From G963663775 sp963663775 (GTDB lineage Bacteria > Bacillota > Clostridia > Oscillospirales > Butyricicoccaceae), in NCBI GenBank assembly GCA_963663775.1, contig OY760624.1, positions 2,666,001-2,730,000 on the forward strand: 64,000 nt of DNA. The letters run 5' to 3'. Below are positions 1 through 8,877 of this stretch, in pieces. The first letter of the stretch is position 1, and each line of letters starts with the position of its first letter. The position numbers and the translations under genes were made by a program. Under the pieces are notes generated by a model, which worked only from the letters and a program-made list of their open reading frames with translations, had not been told where the DNA came from and made no database searches.

Positions 1-110
1 GAAACCCTCGCATAACCTGCCACCCGCTTTCTGGATGCGAATCCAGAGGTCACGGCATTTGCACGATGCAAATTTGCAGGAATTACGGTAACTGCTTTTG
101 GTGCTCGCAT
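1..110 (-). CDS. second serine recombinase, 5' end only (runs off the window)
   Basis: Reading leftwards from an ATG at 110-108, the frame stays open to the window edge. It encodes a basic leader followed by RKRVAGYARVS, the usual first strand of a resolvase/invertase catalytic domain including the nucleophilic serine. The start overlaps the end of the preceding recombinase by 28 nt and has a purine-rich AAAGGGG upstream. Clostridial prophages often carry two or three large serine recombinases in tandem, which is the family knowledge behind the call. Only about 36 codons are visible, so integrity cannot be judged. Confidence 0.75.
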   Translation of the reverse strand, partial: MRAPKAVTVIPANLHRANAVTSGFASRKRVAGYARV

Positions 111-1429
111 GATGCTTCGCCCCTTTCTCTTCTCATTTTGGATTGCCGTGCGTTTTCTTTCATTTCAGCTGTCCAACTGCCACAGCGGGATTTATTTTCC
201 CATGTGCGCTGTACCTCCACGCCACTTTGGAATACAAAAACCAGTGTTTTGTGATCTGGAACTCGAATTTCACAGATATTCTGCGAAAAAGCAGCATCAT
301 CATATGTAGGACGCCCAAGCACCTCTGCCGAAAGTTCCATCAATATATCTTCCGGTATCTGCTTTGACGCGCAATGTGCTTTCCCCTTTGTATTGAATGT
401 GGCACACAACCACACTGGTTTTTCATATTTTGTCCCCGCGTGCTTGATTTTTCTGCGGAAATTTGCACCACAGATGCCACAATGGATTTTCCCTGTAAAC
501 GCCGAAAACACAGGCGTTTGAAAGCTTGGCGCATATTTTGCCGTGCGGTGAGCCAGTACATTCTGTACCGCTTCAAACATCTCCTGCGGAATGATTGCTT
601 CATGCGAATCTTCCACATAATACATCGGCAGTTCTCCGTGATTGATGCACTTTGCTTTCGTCAAATGATTTTCCGAATAGGTCTTCTGCAGAAGTAAATT
701 TCCTGCGTATTTTTCATTCCGCAAAATCTTATCGACTGCACTTTCTGCCCATTGACCACCGTTTTTTGTCGGAATCTCCATCTCGGTCAGCTTTCGCACA
801 ATCGCATTTTTACCCATACCACTGAGATAATCGGCAAAAATCATCCTTATTACCTCGGCTTCCTATGGATTGACTACCAATATGTTTTCTACATAATTGT
901 AGCCGTATAAGCGCAGGGTGTTGGGCTGACCATCCTTGAAATTGTTCCGAATCCGCCATTTCTGATTTTCGCTTACAGATAAGCTTTCTTCCTGCGCAAA
1001 AGAAGCGAGGATGGTCAGCATCAGCTCGCCATCCCCGCTCATGGAATGGATATTTTCTCGCTCAAAGAACACATCCACATGATGTTCTCTCAGTTCACGC
1101 ACCGCTTCCAACAGCGTCACCGTATTGCGGGCAAAGCGTGAAATGGATTTGGTCATCACAAGGTCAATATTGCCCTGTCTGCATTCTGTAAGCAGCTTTT
1201 GAAATGATTCTCTGGAATCTTTTGTTCCCGTCAGTGCTTCATCGGCAAAAACACCCGCATATTCCCAGTCGCTGTGCCGTTGGATAACCGCGCTGTAATA
1301 GCTGACTTGGGCGGACAGCGAATGCAGCATGGCATCCTTACCCGAGGAAACACGGGCATACGCTGCGACACGAATCTTTTTTTGCAGTTTTGGCGCATTC
1401 GGCATGACTTTGTGTATCGTTCGTCCCAT
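83..1429 (-). pseudogene. large serine recombinase interrupted by an in-frame amber codon
   Basis: The first 188 codons are a resolvase catalytic domain with VAAYARVSSG (Ser28). They end in VVNP followed by TAG at about 860-862. The same frame resumes at once as EAEVIRMIFADYLSG, the start of the Recombinase domain, then a zinc ribbon (CGICGANF about 130 codons further on) and a basic C-terminus. Intact relatives read NPEEAEV here, so one GAG-to-TAG change explains the stop. The protein would have integrated or excised the prophage upstream of it in transcription. Unless the amber is suppressed, only the catalytic domain is made, without the DNA-binding half. The gene follows the HTH/zinc and SHOCT-like genes. 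Confidence 0.85.
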
Positions 1430-1509
1430 CTGAAATCCTCCTTTTTAATGCAATTTTGATCTTCATCGTGTCACATATTACCGTGAAAAGCCGTCTTTAT
1501 CAACGCATT

Positions 1510-1671
1510 TTAGTGATATATACCACCCAATAACGGGGCATATTTCCGAAGCATCCTTGTATCAATTACGGTATACTCAGCCTTGGTGATGATGTCTTGA
1601 CGGAGCAGTTTGCGAACCGATGCCATCGTCATCTGATACACCAGTTCGTTTCTGAATTGCGCTTCTGTCAT
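1510..1671 (-). CDS. SHOCT-like small protein of the recombinase cassette
   Basis: This 53-residue frame starts at ATG 1671-1669 and overlaps the stop of the preceding HTH/zinc gene by ATGA, so the two are probably translationally coupled. It ends at TAA 1512-1510. The core VRKLLRQDIITKAEY resembles the SHOCT motif, a short helical oligomerisation module that includes a GIITxxEF pattern. A small SHOCT-like protein next to large serine recombinases is a recurring Clostridial prophage arrangement. Its function is not established; a role beside the recombinase is inferred from context only. Confidence 0.65.
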   Translation of the reverse strand: MTEAQFRNELVYQMTMASVRKLLRQDIITKAEYTVIDTRMLRKYAPLLGGIYH

Positions 1672-2087
1672 GACGCACATCCTCCTTTGAAGCGATCTGC
1701 AATATAGCAGTCATGCGAGCAGTATTTTCTTTTGGCATTTCCATAAGCAGTGAACGATTTTCCGCAGCAGGCACAAGTAAATGTATAAACAGCTTTTCGG
1801 TTCACCTGTTCTGGATGGCTGTTCCACCACTTGACCCGGCATTCTTCTGAGCAGAATTTCACAGGTTTTCTGCCAGAAACCTGCTGTAATGGTCTCCCGC
1901 ACTGTTTGCAGCAATCGCCCTCCAAACTTGCAGAAGATATTGTTTTCTGTTTCTTTCCGGCAAGATGATTGCGCTGACAGTACGATTTCACCGTGTTTTT
2001 GGAAATCCCCAACATGACGGCAATGGCTGCATAGCCGTAGTCTTGCTCCCGCATATATGCAATTTTCTCTCTTTGTAAATCCGTCAT
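1668..2087 (-). CDS. HTH plus zinc-ribbon protein, sigma-70-like annotation
   Basis: I chose the ATG at 2087 because GGAGG lies 6 nt upstream; an earlier in-frame ATG precedes that site. The 139-residue product opens with a helix-turn-helix (YGYAAIAVMLGISKNTVKSYCQRN), like region 4 of sigma factors or a resolvase HTH. Two treble-clef type cysteine clusters follow: CKQCGRP...CSEEC and CACCGKS...CSHDC. Such proteins are commonly labelled RNA polymerase sigma-70-like and found just upstream of prophage serine recombinases. The likely role is DNA binding for recombination directionality or regulation, which is an inference. It is coupled to the SHOCT-like gene. Confidence 0.7.
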   Translation of the reverse strand: MTDLQREKIAYMREQDYGYAAIAVMLGISKNTVKSYCQRNHLAGKKQKTISSASLEGDCCKQCGRPLQQVSGRKPVKFCSEECRVKWWNSHPEQVNRKAVYTFTCACCGKSFTAYGNAKRKYCSHDCYIADRFKGGCAS

Positions 2088-2148
2088 ACTGTATCCTCCA
2101 TCCAAAAGAAACTACTTCTCACATGAATTTGCCTTTTGAAAATAGAAA

Positions 2149-2187
2149 CGCCCCACAGGAGTGATATCGTTCACTTCTGCAGGGCGC
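2149..2187 (-). terminator. terminator after the lysis genes
   Basis: On the minus strand GCCCTGCAGAAGTGA and TCACTCCTGTGGGGC form a 15-bp imperfect stem with a 6-nt loop, followed by a U-rich stretch. It lies 15 nt past the amidase stop and ends the late operon ahead of the recombinase cassette. Confidence 0.7.
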
Positions 2188-2201
2188 ATTTGAATCACAT
2201 T

Positions 2202-2999
2202 TTATTTCAAACCATCCGCATATCGCTTATTGATAATCGCAGCTTTGAGTTCACTGCGGCGCAATCCAAAGCTGTTCGTACCATCGCCCGTGATTGCCCC
2301 AGCCACAACAAGGGCTTTTGCATCATCCCGCCAGTAAGCGGGCACATCATCCAATGTTTTATAAATTGGGTTATTTTGGGCTTGCCAAGTGTCCATCAGC
2401 TTATGAAAGGTATCCTGTGTCATATTTTCGTCCTCCTGTTCAACCAATGCGGTCTTTACATCCGCCCGAAAGGTATCCATCGACTTTCCGTGCTTCGGAA
2501 ACCAATGCATGACATCGTTGTGATTGGTGGCGATGCCCTGCGCATACCCTTCACTGTGGCAGATAATATCCTGTTCTGTAAGGTTATATTGTTTACAAAG
2601 ATACACGCACAACTCCACCGCTTCCTTATAAACAGCAGAAAAATACGAGGCATCGGTCAGCCCGTCCTCGCAGATTTCAAAGCCGATATGCGTATGGTTG
2701 CCGGAACCGCCGCAGTGCCACCCGCGCAGATTCCAAGGAAGCGTCTGATATGTGGCAATGCTGCCGTCCTGCAATTTTCCAATGAACGCATGGACGCAGA
2801 CCTGCCGTCCATCCGGCTTGTCGGTATTCCAGTGGTTGCCTGCGGTGTTGACACCGAGCAAACCGTCATTGGGACCGACATATCGTTTCAGCCAAGGATT
2901 ATTTGCGCCGGTTGAATGCACCATAATACCCTTTGGCATGATGGTTTTGCCCGCTTTATAGCAGGCATTGTTTGTCAAAATCAATTTGTGCAGATTCAT
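2202..2999 (-). CDS. phage endolysin, N-acetylmuramoyl-L-alanine amidase (Amidase_2)
   Basis: The 265-residue enzyme would cleave the amide between MurNAc and the stem peptide to release phage. The Amidase_2 fold spans roughly residues 15-180: GIMVHSTGA (zinc His28), an HTHIGFEIC strand with the acidic residue, and HWFPKHG with a further zinc ligand. After an EQEDENMTQ linker the C-terminal 70 residues repeat a short helical pattern (WRDDAKALVVAGAITGDG) resembling an SLH-like or cell-wall-binding module. There is no signal peptide, as expected for a holin-dependent lysin. It overlaps the holin gene by 4 nt. Confidence 0.9.
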   Translation of the reverse strand: MNLHKLILTNNACYKAGKTIMPKGIMVHSTGANNPWLKRYVGPNDGLLGVNTAGNHWNTDKPDGRQVCVHAFIGKLQDGSIATYQTLPWNLRGWHCGGSGNHTHIGFEICEDGLTDASYFSAVYKEAVELCVYLCKQYNLTEQDIICHSEGYAQGIATNHNDVMHWFPKHGKSMDTFRADVKTALVEQEDENMTQDTFHKLMDTWQAQNNPIYKTLDDVPAYWRDDAKALVVAGAITGDGTNSFGLRRSELKAAIINKRYADGLK

Positions 3000-3409
3000 G
3001 TGTCCCCGTCCTTTCCGCTGCGGTCGTGCAGCTGTTCCAACACCTCCATCAGCTTTGCGGGAATCGGTAACCCAATGTGTCCTGCATTTTCGAGCAAGGA
3101 TACCCCCTCATTGGAGAGATAAAAGAAAATCACTGCCGTGCGCAGGACACTGCCCCCACCGATGATGAGCGTATCGAGGATGTTCGAAATCCCCACCATC
3201 ATAAAAATGAGCACCTTTTTACAGATGCCCTGAAATCCCACGGTGCTGTTGAGTTTTTTGTCCACGATGGCACACATCACGCCGGTAATGTAATCTGCCG
3301 CAGTGAACGCGAGGAGCGCATACAGAAAACCATCCCAACCGCCCAAAAACCACCCCAACCAACCGCCAAGCATGGTAAACATCGCCTGTACCCATTGCCA
3401 TAGTTTCAT
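2996..3409 (-). CDS. phage holin, toxin-secretion/phage-lysis family
   Basis: The ATG at 3409 is preferred over a GTG nine bases earlier because AAAGGAG is then about 8 nt away. The 137-residue product has hydrophobic segments around MLGGWLGWFLGGWDGFLYALLAFTA, GICKKVLIFMMVGISNILDTL and SVLRTAVIFFYLSNEGVSLL. The last carries the FYxxNEGxSLLEN signature of the TcdE/BhlA-like holin_4 family. The tail is charged and cytosolic. It would permeabilise the membrane for the amidase encoded immediately downstream; the two genes overlap. Confidence 0.88.
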   Translation of the reverse strand: MKLWQWVQAMFTMLGGWLGWFLGGWDGFLYALLAFTAADYITGVMCAIVDKKLNSTVGFQGICKKVLIFMMVGISNILDTLIIGGGSVLRTAVIFFYLSNEGVSLLENAGHIGLPIPAKLMEVLEQLHDRSGKDGDT

Positions 3410-3422
3410 TTTGCCCACTCCT

Positions 3423-4796
3423 TTATCTTTTCCAAATATTTTGATCCGCTACAACCTTAATAAGGTCTGCAAATCGCTGTTTTCGGTTGTATCCAGAAAG
3501 CACCGCCGAACGTGAAACGACCGTGTATTGCTCTCCATCGGTCACAACACCGCCGCTGTCCACAGTGAAATCCGTGCAAAAGCCGCTTTCGCCGAACGAA
3601 TGCGTGATGTCGGTAATCACGCCTAAACTGGTGGATTCCGTTTCGCCTGTGTAATACACGCTTGCGATATCCCCTACAAGCAATTGGGGACGCATCGGCG
3701 AGGAAAACGACTCGCTCATGCCGACATACTGCAGTTCTTCCGCAACCGCGGCGGCATATTCCGCCAGTTTTTCTGCCGTCAGTCCGCTCGGTGCTTTGAC
3801 GTGCGCCGTTTTATGCGCCCCAAGCGACCAAAACGGAAAATGCGGCACTTCTAGATAAACGGGATCCATGCCATCGTCTCCCGTCACGAGCACATGGGTA
3901 TATGCCGCGTCTGCCGCCTTTTTGGTCTTGCGCCGGAAGACCTCTTGTTCGCCGTGAAATTCATAATACGAATTGGCAGAAAACCCGCTGACAAAACGCT
4001 CATAGCCGATGATGATTTTGCCGTCCGGCAATTCTGTCATGCGCCAGCCGGGATAGAACGCAAACATCTCTTTCAGCCCATCCAGCAGTTTGGTGTCATA
4101 CGAAAAGGTGAACGGCTGTGTGCCTGTGCCAGACTGAATTTCGTAATTCGTAATTCCCGCCAACTCCAATATTTCTGCGGCAATCTCATGGCTGTATCCC
4201 GTGAATGCGCTGTCCAAATCGAAGGTTTGGCTTGTCAGCTTGAATCCTGTCACGTTGCGCCCCGAAATCGGCACCGTGTCGGCGGTCTGCTCATAGTCCA
4301 CCTCATCCAAAAAGGCAACCGCAATCGGATACGGCTCACTTTCGCCCATCTGCAATGCCAGTGTTAGCTTTGCGCCGGGGCTGAACAGCGTGGCTTCAGC
4401 GGCAAATGTAGCCGCACCGACATTTTTGACCTGCACACGCATCTGGGTGATGGCGTTGTCATTTTGTGCGCTCCATGTACCGCTCTGGCACAAATCCGAA
4501 AGATCCATGGCGTAAGTGTAGCGCAGAAAGTATAAATTTGTTCCATCCGTGGCGGTCAGATACAGCGTGCCATTTGCCGGATGGTCGGCAGAAAGCAGGG
4601 TATAGACGGTGTCGACTATGTTCAATGGTTCACCCAATACGGACGTTTCCCATTGTCCGCTTGGCACGGTTTCGGTTTGGGTTTGCAATCCACCCAACAG
4701 ATACAAACTCTGCGCCGAGGTTTCATAATAATGGACAACCGCACCCGTGCTGTCCACTGTTCCAATCGTCCTATAAAAATCCCACACCAGCGACAT
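3423..4796 (-). CDS. phage tail/minor structural protein
   Basis: This 457-residue protein has a GGGGGG-type ribosome site directly before the ATG. It lies between the tail-tip genes and the holin, the place of late tail or baseplate components in siphoviruses. The sequence is rich in short beta strands (for example QLLVGDIASVYYTGETESTSLGVITDITHSF), which fits a baseplate hub or tail-associated structural protein. I see no enzymatic motif and do not recognise a named family; the assignment rests on position and composition. Confidence 0.6.
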   Translation of the reverse strand: MSLVWDFYRTIGTVDSTGAVVHYYETSAQSLYLLGGLQTQTETVPSGQWETSVLGEPLNIVDTVYTLLSADHPANGTLYLTATDGTNLYFLRYTYAMDLSDLCQSGTWSAQNDNAITQMRVQVKNVGAATFAAEATLFSPGAKLTLALQMGESEPYPIAVAFLDEVDYEQTADTVPISGRNVTGFKLTSQTFDLDSAFTGYSHEIAAEILELAGITNYEIQSGTGTQPFTFSYDTKLLDGLKEMFAFYPGWRMTELPDGKIIIGYERFVSGFSANSYYEFHGEQEVFRRKTKKAADAAYTHVLVTGDDGMDPVYLEVPHFPFWSLGAHKTAHVKAPSGLTAEKLAEYAAAVAEELQYVGMSESFSSPMRPQLLVGDIASVYYTGETESTSLGVITDITHSFGESGFCTDFTVDSGGVVTDGEQYTVVSRSAVLSGYNRKQRFADLIKVVADQNIWKR

Positions 4797-4844
4797 AACA
4801 TCCCCCCTTTACACCGTTTTCTCGCCCAATATGATTTCTATCGT

Positions 4845-6344
4845 TCAGTCAAACACATGGTTTTCGTCTTTGGCGATGGTTTGCGTGGTATAATCAGCGG
4901 TAATGACCGCCCCTGCCGCGGGCGGGGTGTCGAAATGAATGTTTTTGCCGCTCAGCAGAGATGACACAAGGTTTCCGCATCTCGGGTAGCTGTTGATGGT
5001 CTTGAATCGCCAGTATTGATAGAATCGATGTTCCTCTGCAATGGAAATGACTTCTGTGGATGTATTCGTATTGTTTTTGACGGCGGCAGTAACCCAAGTG
5101 ACTTGATCGTCCGAAACCTCCACCTGCACTGCACTCAGCTCCATCTCACAAATGCCGTATGCATGATACGGATTATAGAAATACGTCCACGCATCTTGAT
5201 ACGAAAATTTGATGTCTGTCATATACTGCGGAGAAATGGTATACGCAGGCGAAGCGGTGTTTTTCAGCACATTCCATTCAAAATATCGCCCCATATCCCC
5301 GATTGCCAACGGCACTTTTTCAACGGTGACTGCATTGTTCTGCACCCCATCCACATAAATAACAACATTCATTGGCAGGTCAAATGCGGTTGCAAAATCG
5401 ACCGTACTGCCATCTCCCGTACCCACCGCTTCGCCGACAATGGACGTGCCCGCATACCAACTCCCGCCGACACGGCACGAAACAGCCGGCACATCGACAT
5501 TGTCCGAGCCCCACGCATCGACCACACAGGCAGATACGGCAGAATAGCCGTAGGTATTGCCGCTTGCGACCGGCAGTCGTTCCGCTGTCAGCGTGATTTT
5601 TCGATTTGCGGCATCGTATGTCGGCGTGATCACCACATCCATTGTGCCGCCCTCTGCTTGGTTGGTCGGGTGAAACATCAGCGCATTTGCAAACTGTAGT
5701 TTGACTGGTATTGTGGTGATGGAAGATGTGCCAAAGGAGCTATCTGCCGAAATGCCTGTTAAGTATTTGCTGAGAAACCAATTGTACGGGCTGGAAACGA
5801 TGGAAACCCAGCCGTTGTCATAGCCTGCGGTATCCCAATGTACAAATACGGTGGCATAGATATTGATGATATCCGTTTCCGTTTTGGCGATGGAAATGGT
5901 ATTCCCGTTCATGTCCATCAGCATTGCATGGGTCACCAGATTGGCAGAAGATGTGCCGTAAGCGATGCCGACCTCGGTCAAAGACTGCCCTACATATTCG
6001 GTTTCGGACAGTTGGCACTGCTGGCGCAGAGAAATCCAACCCGCATCCCAATCGTAGTTATAGGTTGGTGTGACCACCGATTTGTACCCCAAATGGGAAA
6101 ACAGCGCCGTATCCGCAGTGGCAGGGGTGCCCTCGCCTGTGCCAAAGAAAATGTAGTTGAAATAGGCGGCAGGCGTGAGCAGTCTTGTCCACAACTGGTT
6201 CAACACGATGTTTTCCGCCTGTGCGGTCTGCTTGACGGCACCTGTCAGCGCGTCGCACACTTCGATGTCAAAACGGTTGTGGATGGAACAGTTGATGTTT
6301 GCTGTTGGGGTAGGCGAAAGTGCCTTTTTGCGTCCTCGAATCAT
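4845..6344 (-). CDS. phage minor structural protein
   Basis: The start at 6344 is supported by AGGAGG six bases upstream. Longer in-frame starts would overlap the previous gene heavily. The 499-residue product begins MIRGRKKALSPTPTANINC and contains an NYIFFGTGEGTPATADTALF stretch seen in Clostridial phage tail proteins. It is beta-rich without catalytic motifs and sits in a run of tail genes with 13-nt spacing from its neighbour. It is probably a baseplate upper protein or fibre component. The exact role is not identified. Confidence 0.6.
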   Translation of the reverse strand: MIRGRKKALSPTPTANINCSIHNRFDIEVCDALTGAVKQTAQAENIVLNQLWTRLLTPAAYFNYIFFGTGEGTPATADTALFSHLGYKSVVTPTYNYDWDAGWISLRQQCQLSETEYVGQSLTEVGIAYGTSSANLVTHAMLMDMNGNTISIAKTETDIINIYATVFVHWDTAGYDNGWVSIVSSPYNWFLSKYLTGISADSSFGTSSITTIPVKLQFANALMFHPTNQAEGGTMDVVITPTYDAANRKITLTAERLPVASGNTYGYSAVSACVVDAWGSDNVDVPAVSCRVGGSWYAGTSIVGEAVGTGDGSTVDFATAFDLPMNVVIYVDGVQNNAVTVEKVPLAIGDMGRYFEWNVLKNTASPAYTISPQYMTDIKFSYQDAWTYFYNPYHAYGICEMELSAVQVEVSDDQVTWVTAAVKNNTNTSTEVISIAEEHRFYQYWRFKTINSYPRCGNLVSSLLSGKNIHFDTPPAAGAVITADYTTQTIAKDENHVFD

Positions 6345-6357
6345 GGATTTCCTCCTG

Positions 6358-7281
6358 TTACAAATCGTCAATGTGGGTGAGCGTACCAACCGCTGTGATG
6401 CCGCTGATCTGCACATTTTCTGTGCCGCTCCCCACATCCGTGTAATAGATATGGAGCAGATTTGCATCTGCCGATACGGCGGTCAGTTCGATGTGCTCGG
6501 GATCATGCGGATGGGGTTTGCCTACCAAATCTTCTGGGAGAAAGGCTGTGGCAAAAGACGCCACAGGCCCGCCCATTCCGGCAAGACTGCCTATGTCCGC
6601 ATCATACGAAACGGTAAGTGCACCCTCCACGCGGGCAAACCGCTGTAAAGGGTGCATTTTGAGCAAAATGGCATGGTCATCCGCAGGATACGCGGTGACG
6701 GATGCCACCGCGTAGGTCATGTTCGTCAGCGTGCCGCCCGGCTCGTAGTTGTACTCCTGCCCCGAAACGGTAAACGCACCCTCGTTGCCGACTGCACAGC
6801 GAAACTGTATTTCGTACAAATACAGTCTGGAGGACGCCAATTGTGTGATGGTAATGCGGTAATACGGATAATCGTCCTCATTTTCCACCACAAACTCCTG
6901 CCAACCGATGGTGCTTGTGCCTGTAAACGTGCCGAGCGTTTCGTACGTTTCCCCATCCGGACTCGCTTCGAACGAAAACACCACAGGGTAATACGAACTG
7001 CTGCCGATATACCACCGAAAGCCATAAAGCGCAATGGATTCAGAAAACGCAAAGTCAATCGTCTGCGGCACGGTGCTCGTAAAACGGGTATAGGCGTTGG
7101 TCTGTCCGTCCGTCAGTGGCGCTGTGGTGTAACCGCTGTACAGCGCACTTGCCGTGATGCCCATGCCTGTGAGATTCTGATACACATAGCTGCCGATGGG
7201 CTGGTTTTCCAAACCTGTGACATCCCCGCGCAAAGCTTCTGTGAAGCAGATGCCGAGATAGTCTCCGTCTGCTTTACTCAT
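6358..7281 (-). CDS. tail protein with discoidin (F5/8 type C)-like domain
   Basis: The 307-residue product has a discoidin-like region at about residues 55-160: QTIDFAFSESIALYGFRWYIG, VVFSFEASPDGETYETLG, WQEFVVENEDDYPYYRITI. This follows the jelly-roll strand order of F5/8C carbohydrate-binding domains. The domain suggests binding to host surface glycans. The C-terminal 130 residues are beta-rich with no recognised fold. The gene overlaps the next upstream gene by 8 nt, so the tail-tip genes are coupled. Receptor binding is inferred from the domain type and location. Confidence 0.62.
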   Translation of the reverse strand: MSKADGDYLGICFTEALRGDVTGLENQPIGSYVYQNLTGMGITASALYSGYTTAPLTDGQTNAYTRFTSTVPQTIDFAFSESIALYGFRWYIGSSSYYPVVFSFEASPDGETYETLGTFTGTSTIGWQEFVVENEDDYPYYRITITQLASSRLYLYEIQFRCAVGNEGAFTVSGQEYNYEPGGTLTNMTYAVASVTAYPADDHAILLKMHPLQRFARVEGALTVSYDADIGSLAGMGGPVASFATAFLPEDLVGKPHPHDPEHIELTAVSADANLLHIYYTDVGSGTENVQISGITAVGTLTHIDDL

Positions 7282-8542
7282 TCCAAATCACCTCCAACGC
7301 CGGCGGGTCGACCTGCGGCGGTATCAAACCAACCGGTGCAAAAACGTAAGAAAACGCCGCCATTGCTACAGCGGGAGATTGTATTGTGCCGGGCGTATAG
7401 GTGAGTGTCAAACTGCCGACTGCCGAATTGAAATCCGGAAAACCGAGGGTCAACGTGCACCCATCCAAACTTGCCGCAATGGAAGTGCCTGTAAATGACA
7501 CACCGTTTTCATCCGTCAAGACGAACGATGCTTGGTTTCCGGATACATTTGTTACGGGATAATCCAGCATTACCTGCACCAAAACACCCCAATTCCCAGA
7601 CCCATCGTCTATGTTTGCAGCAGCAATCGGTACAGAGGACAACCCATATATTCGGTTGCCCACGGCATGGACTGTAGTCACACCAATATGCGTGCTTTCG
7701 GTGGTATCATGATAGATCACTTCGACAATCCTGCCTTGGCTTTTTACTTCCGTCAGTTCGATATGCTCGACATTCTGTTTGCCGATGCCTGCAAACTGCG
7801 TGAACAGTTCATACAAAACCCCATCTGCCGTCTGTGCCTGCAGGGCAATGCGGTAATCCCAAGTGCGGCTTGCTGCGATTTTCGTATACACCGCATCGAG
7901 TCCGAAGCCAATGGGTTCTGCATCCGACCATGCGCCGTCGATGTACTGGCGATAATACATCTCGCCGGAAAGAATGAAAAACACGACCAAACCAAAGTCG
8001 AACCCGCCGACCTCCGACCACATTGCCCGCACTGCGCTGACAGCGGTCACATTTTGCAAGGCCAGTGCCGCAGGTGCGGCATCGCCCAGTTTCTGCCCAT
8101 ACAGCACACCGTCCGCCGTCACCCAAAACACCCACGGCATGGTTTCCGTGACAAACTGCACCCGTCCGCGGGTGTCCTTTGGCATTGTGCCGTCAAATGC
8201 AATGGCAACTGCCATGGCAGGCGTAAAAAATCCCGTGTCCATCCACAAATGCTCTGCCAGTTCTGCCGAAGCGTTGGCATACAGCACCTTTGCCGTGCCG
8301 TTTTCCACAAAGGCAATATAGTGCCCCGTTGCAGCCACATTGGCTTTTGGATGGCATTCTGCGATGGAAAGACTGCTGATGTCGGTATATGCGCCGATTA
8401 GTTGCCGCTCAAAAAAATCCGAAGTGGTCAGCGGAATGGTCGGACGGGAAATCCATAAATCAGTACTCGGTGCGGCTTTGGTGCTCTCAGCCTGCACCGC
8501 AAGGCGCAGTTTTTCCCGCAGGGAGGCAGGCAGATATCTCAT
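7274..8542 (-). CDS. phage tail structural protein
   Basis: This 422-residue protein begins MRYLPASLREKLRLAVQ and contains repeated beta segments resembling a propeller or sandwich (EVIYHDTTESTHIGVTTVHAV). It lies between the small tail gene at 8.5-8.9 kb and the discoidin-like gene, overlapping both by 4-8 nt. I recognise no enzymatic motif. By position it is part of the distal tail or baseplate. No gene name can be defended. Confidence 0.55.
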   Translation of the reverse strand: MRYLPASLREKLRLAVQAESTKAAPSTDLWISRPTIPLTTSDFFERQLIGAYTDISSLSIAECHPKANVAATGHYIAFVENGTAKVLYANASAELAEHLWMDTGFFTPAMAVAIAFDGTMPKDTRGRVQFVTETMPWVFWVTADGVLYGQKLGDAAPAALALQNVTAVSAVRAMWSEVGGFDFGLVVFFILSGEMYYRQYIDGAWSDAEPIGFGLDAVYTKIAASRTWDYRIALQAQTADGVLYELFTQFAGIGKQNVEHIELTEVKSQGRIVEVIYHDTTESTHIGVTTVHAVGNRIYGLSSVPIAAANIDDGSGNWGVLVQVMLDYPVTNVSGNQASFVLTDENGVSFTGTSIAASLDGCTLTLGFPDFNSAVGSLTLTYTPGTIQSPAVAMAAFSYVFAPVGLIPPQVDPPALEVIWNE

Positions 8543-8877
8543 GTCACACCCTCACGGCTCAAGGTGATGTCGGCTTTGTACCAGTCACACGCCAGACGAT
8601 CGCCGAACTTGAGTTCTGTGATGCGTCCATAATAAGTACCGTGGCACACATCTGCCTGCAAAAGTGCCGCCGTATGTTCCGCAGACAGCAAGAGCGTTTT
8701 TCCTGCCCAATCCACATACGCCGTGACCGCATAACTGACCGCCGGACTGCCGATGCGCTGGATATGTGTTATCCCATCCAGCGTCTGCTGTATGACGCTG
8801 ATTTGCTTTTGCGATGTGTCCAAACTGACATACCGTGTGATTTCGGTGTTCGTGTCCAGATTTTTGAGCAAAGTCAT
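8539..8877 (-). CDS. small distal-tail-type protein
   Basis: The 112-residue product is beta-rich (TEITRYVSLDTSQKQISVIQQTLDG). It starts 4 nt inside the tape-measure stop and ends 4 nt inside the next gene. In siphovirus order the gene right after the tape measure encodes the distal tail protein or an adaptor to it. The 126-residue gene at 43.7-44.1 kb occupies the same slot in the second prophage. Its length is short for a full Dit, so a half-length Dit-like adaptor is the best description. Confidence 0.5.
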   Translation of the reverse strand: MTLLKNLDTNTEITRYVSLDTSQKQISVIQQTLDGITHIQRIGSPAVSYAVTAYVDWAGKTLLLSAEHTAALLQADVCHGTYYGRITELKFGDRLACDWYKADITLSREGVT

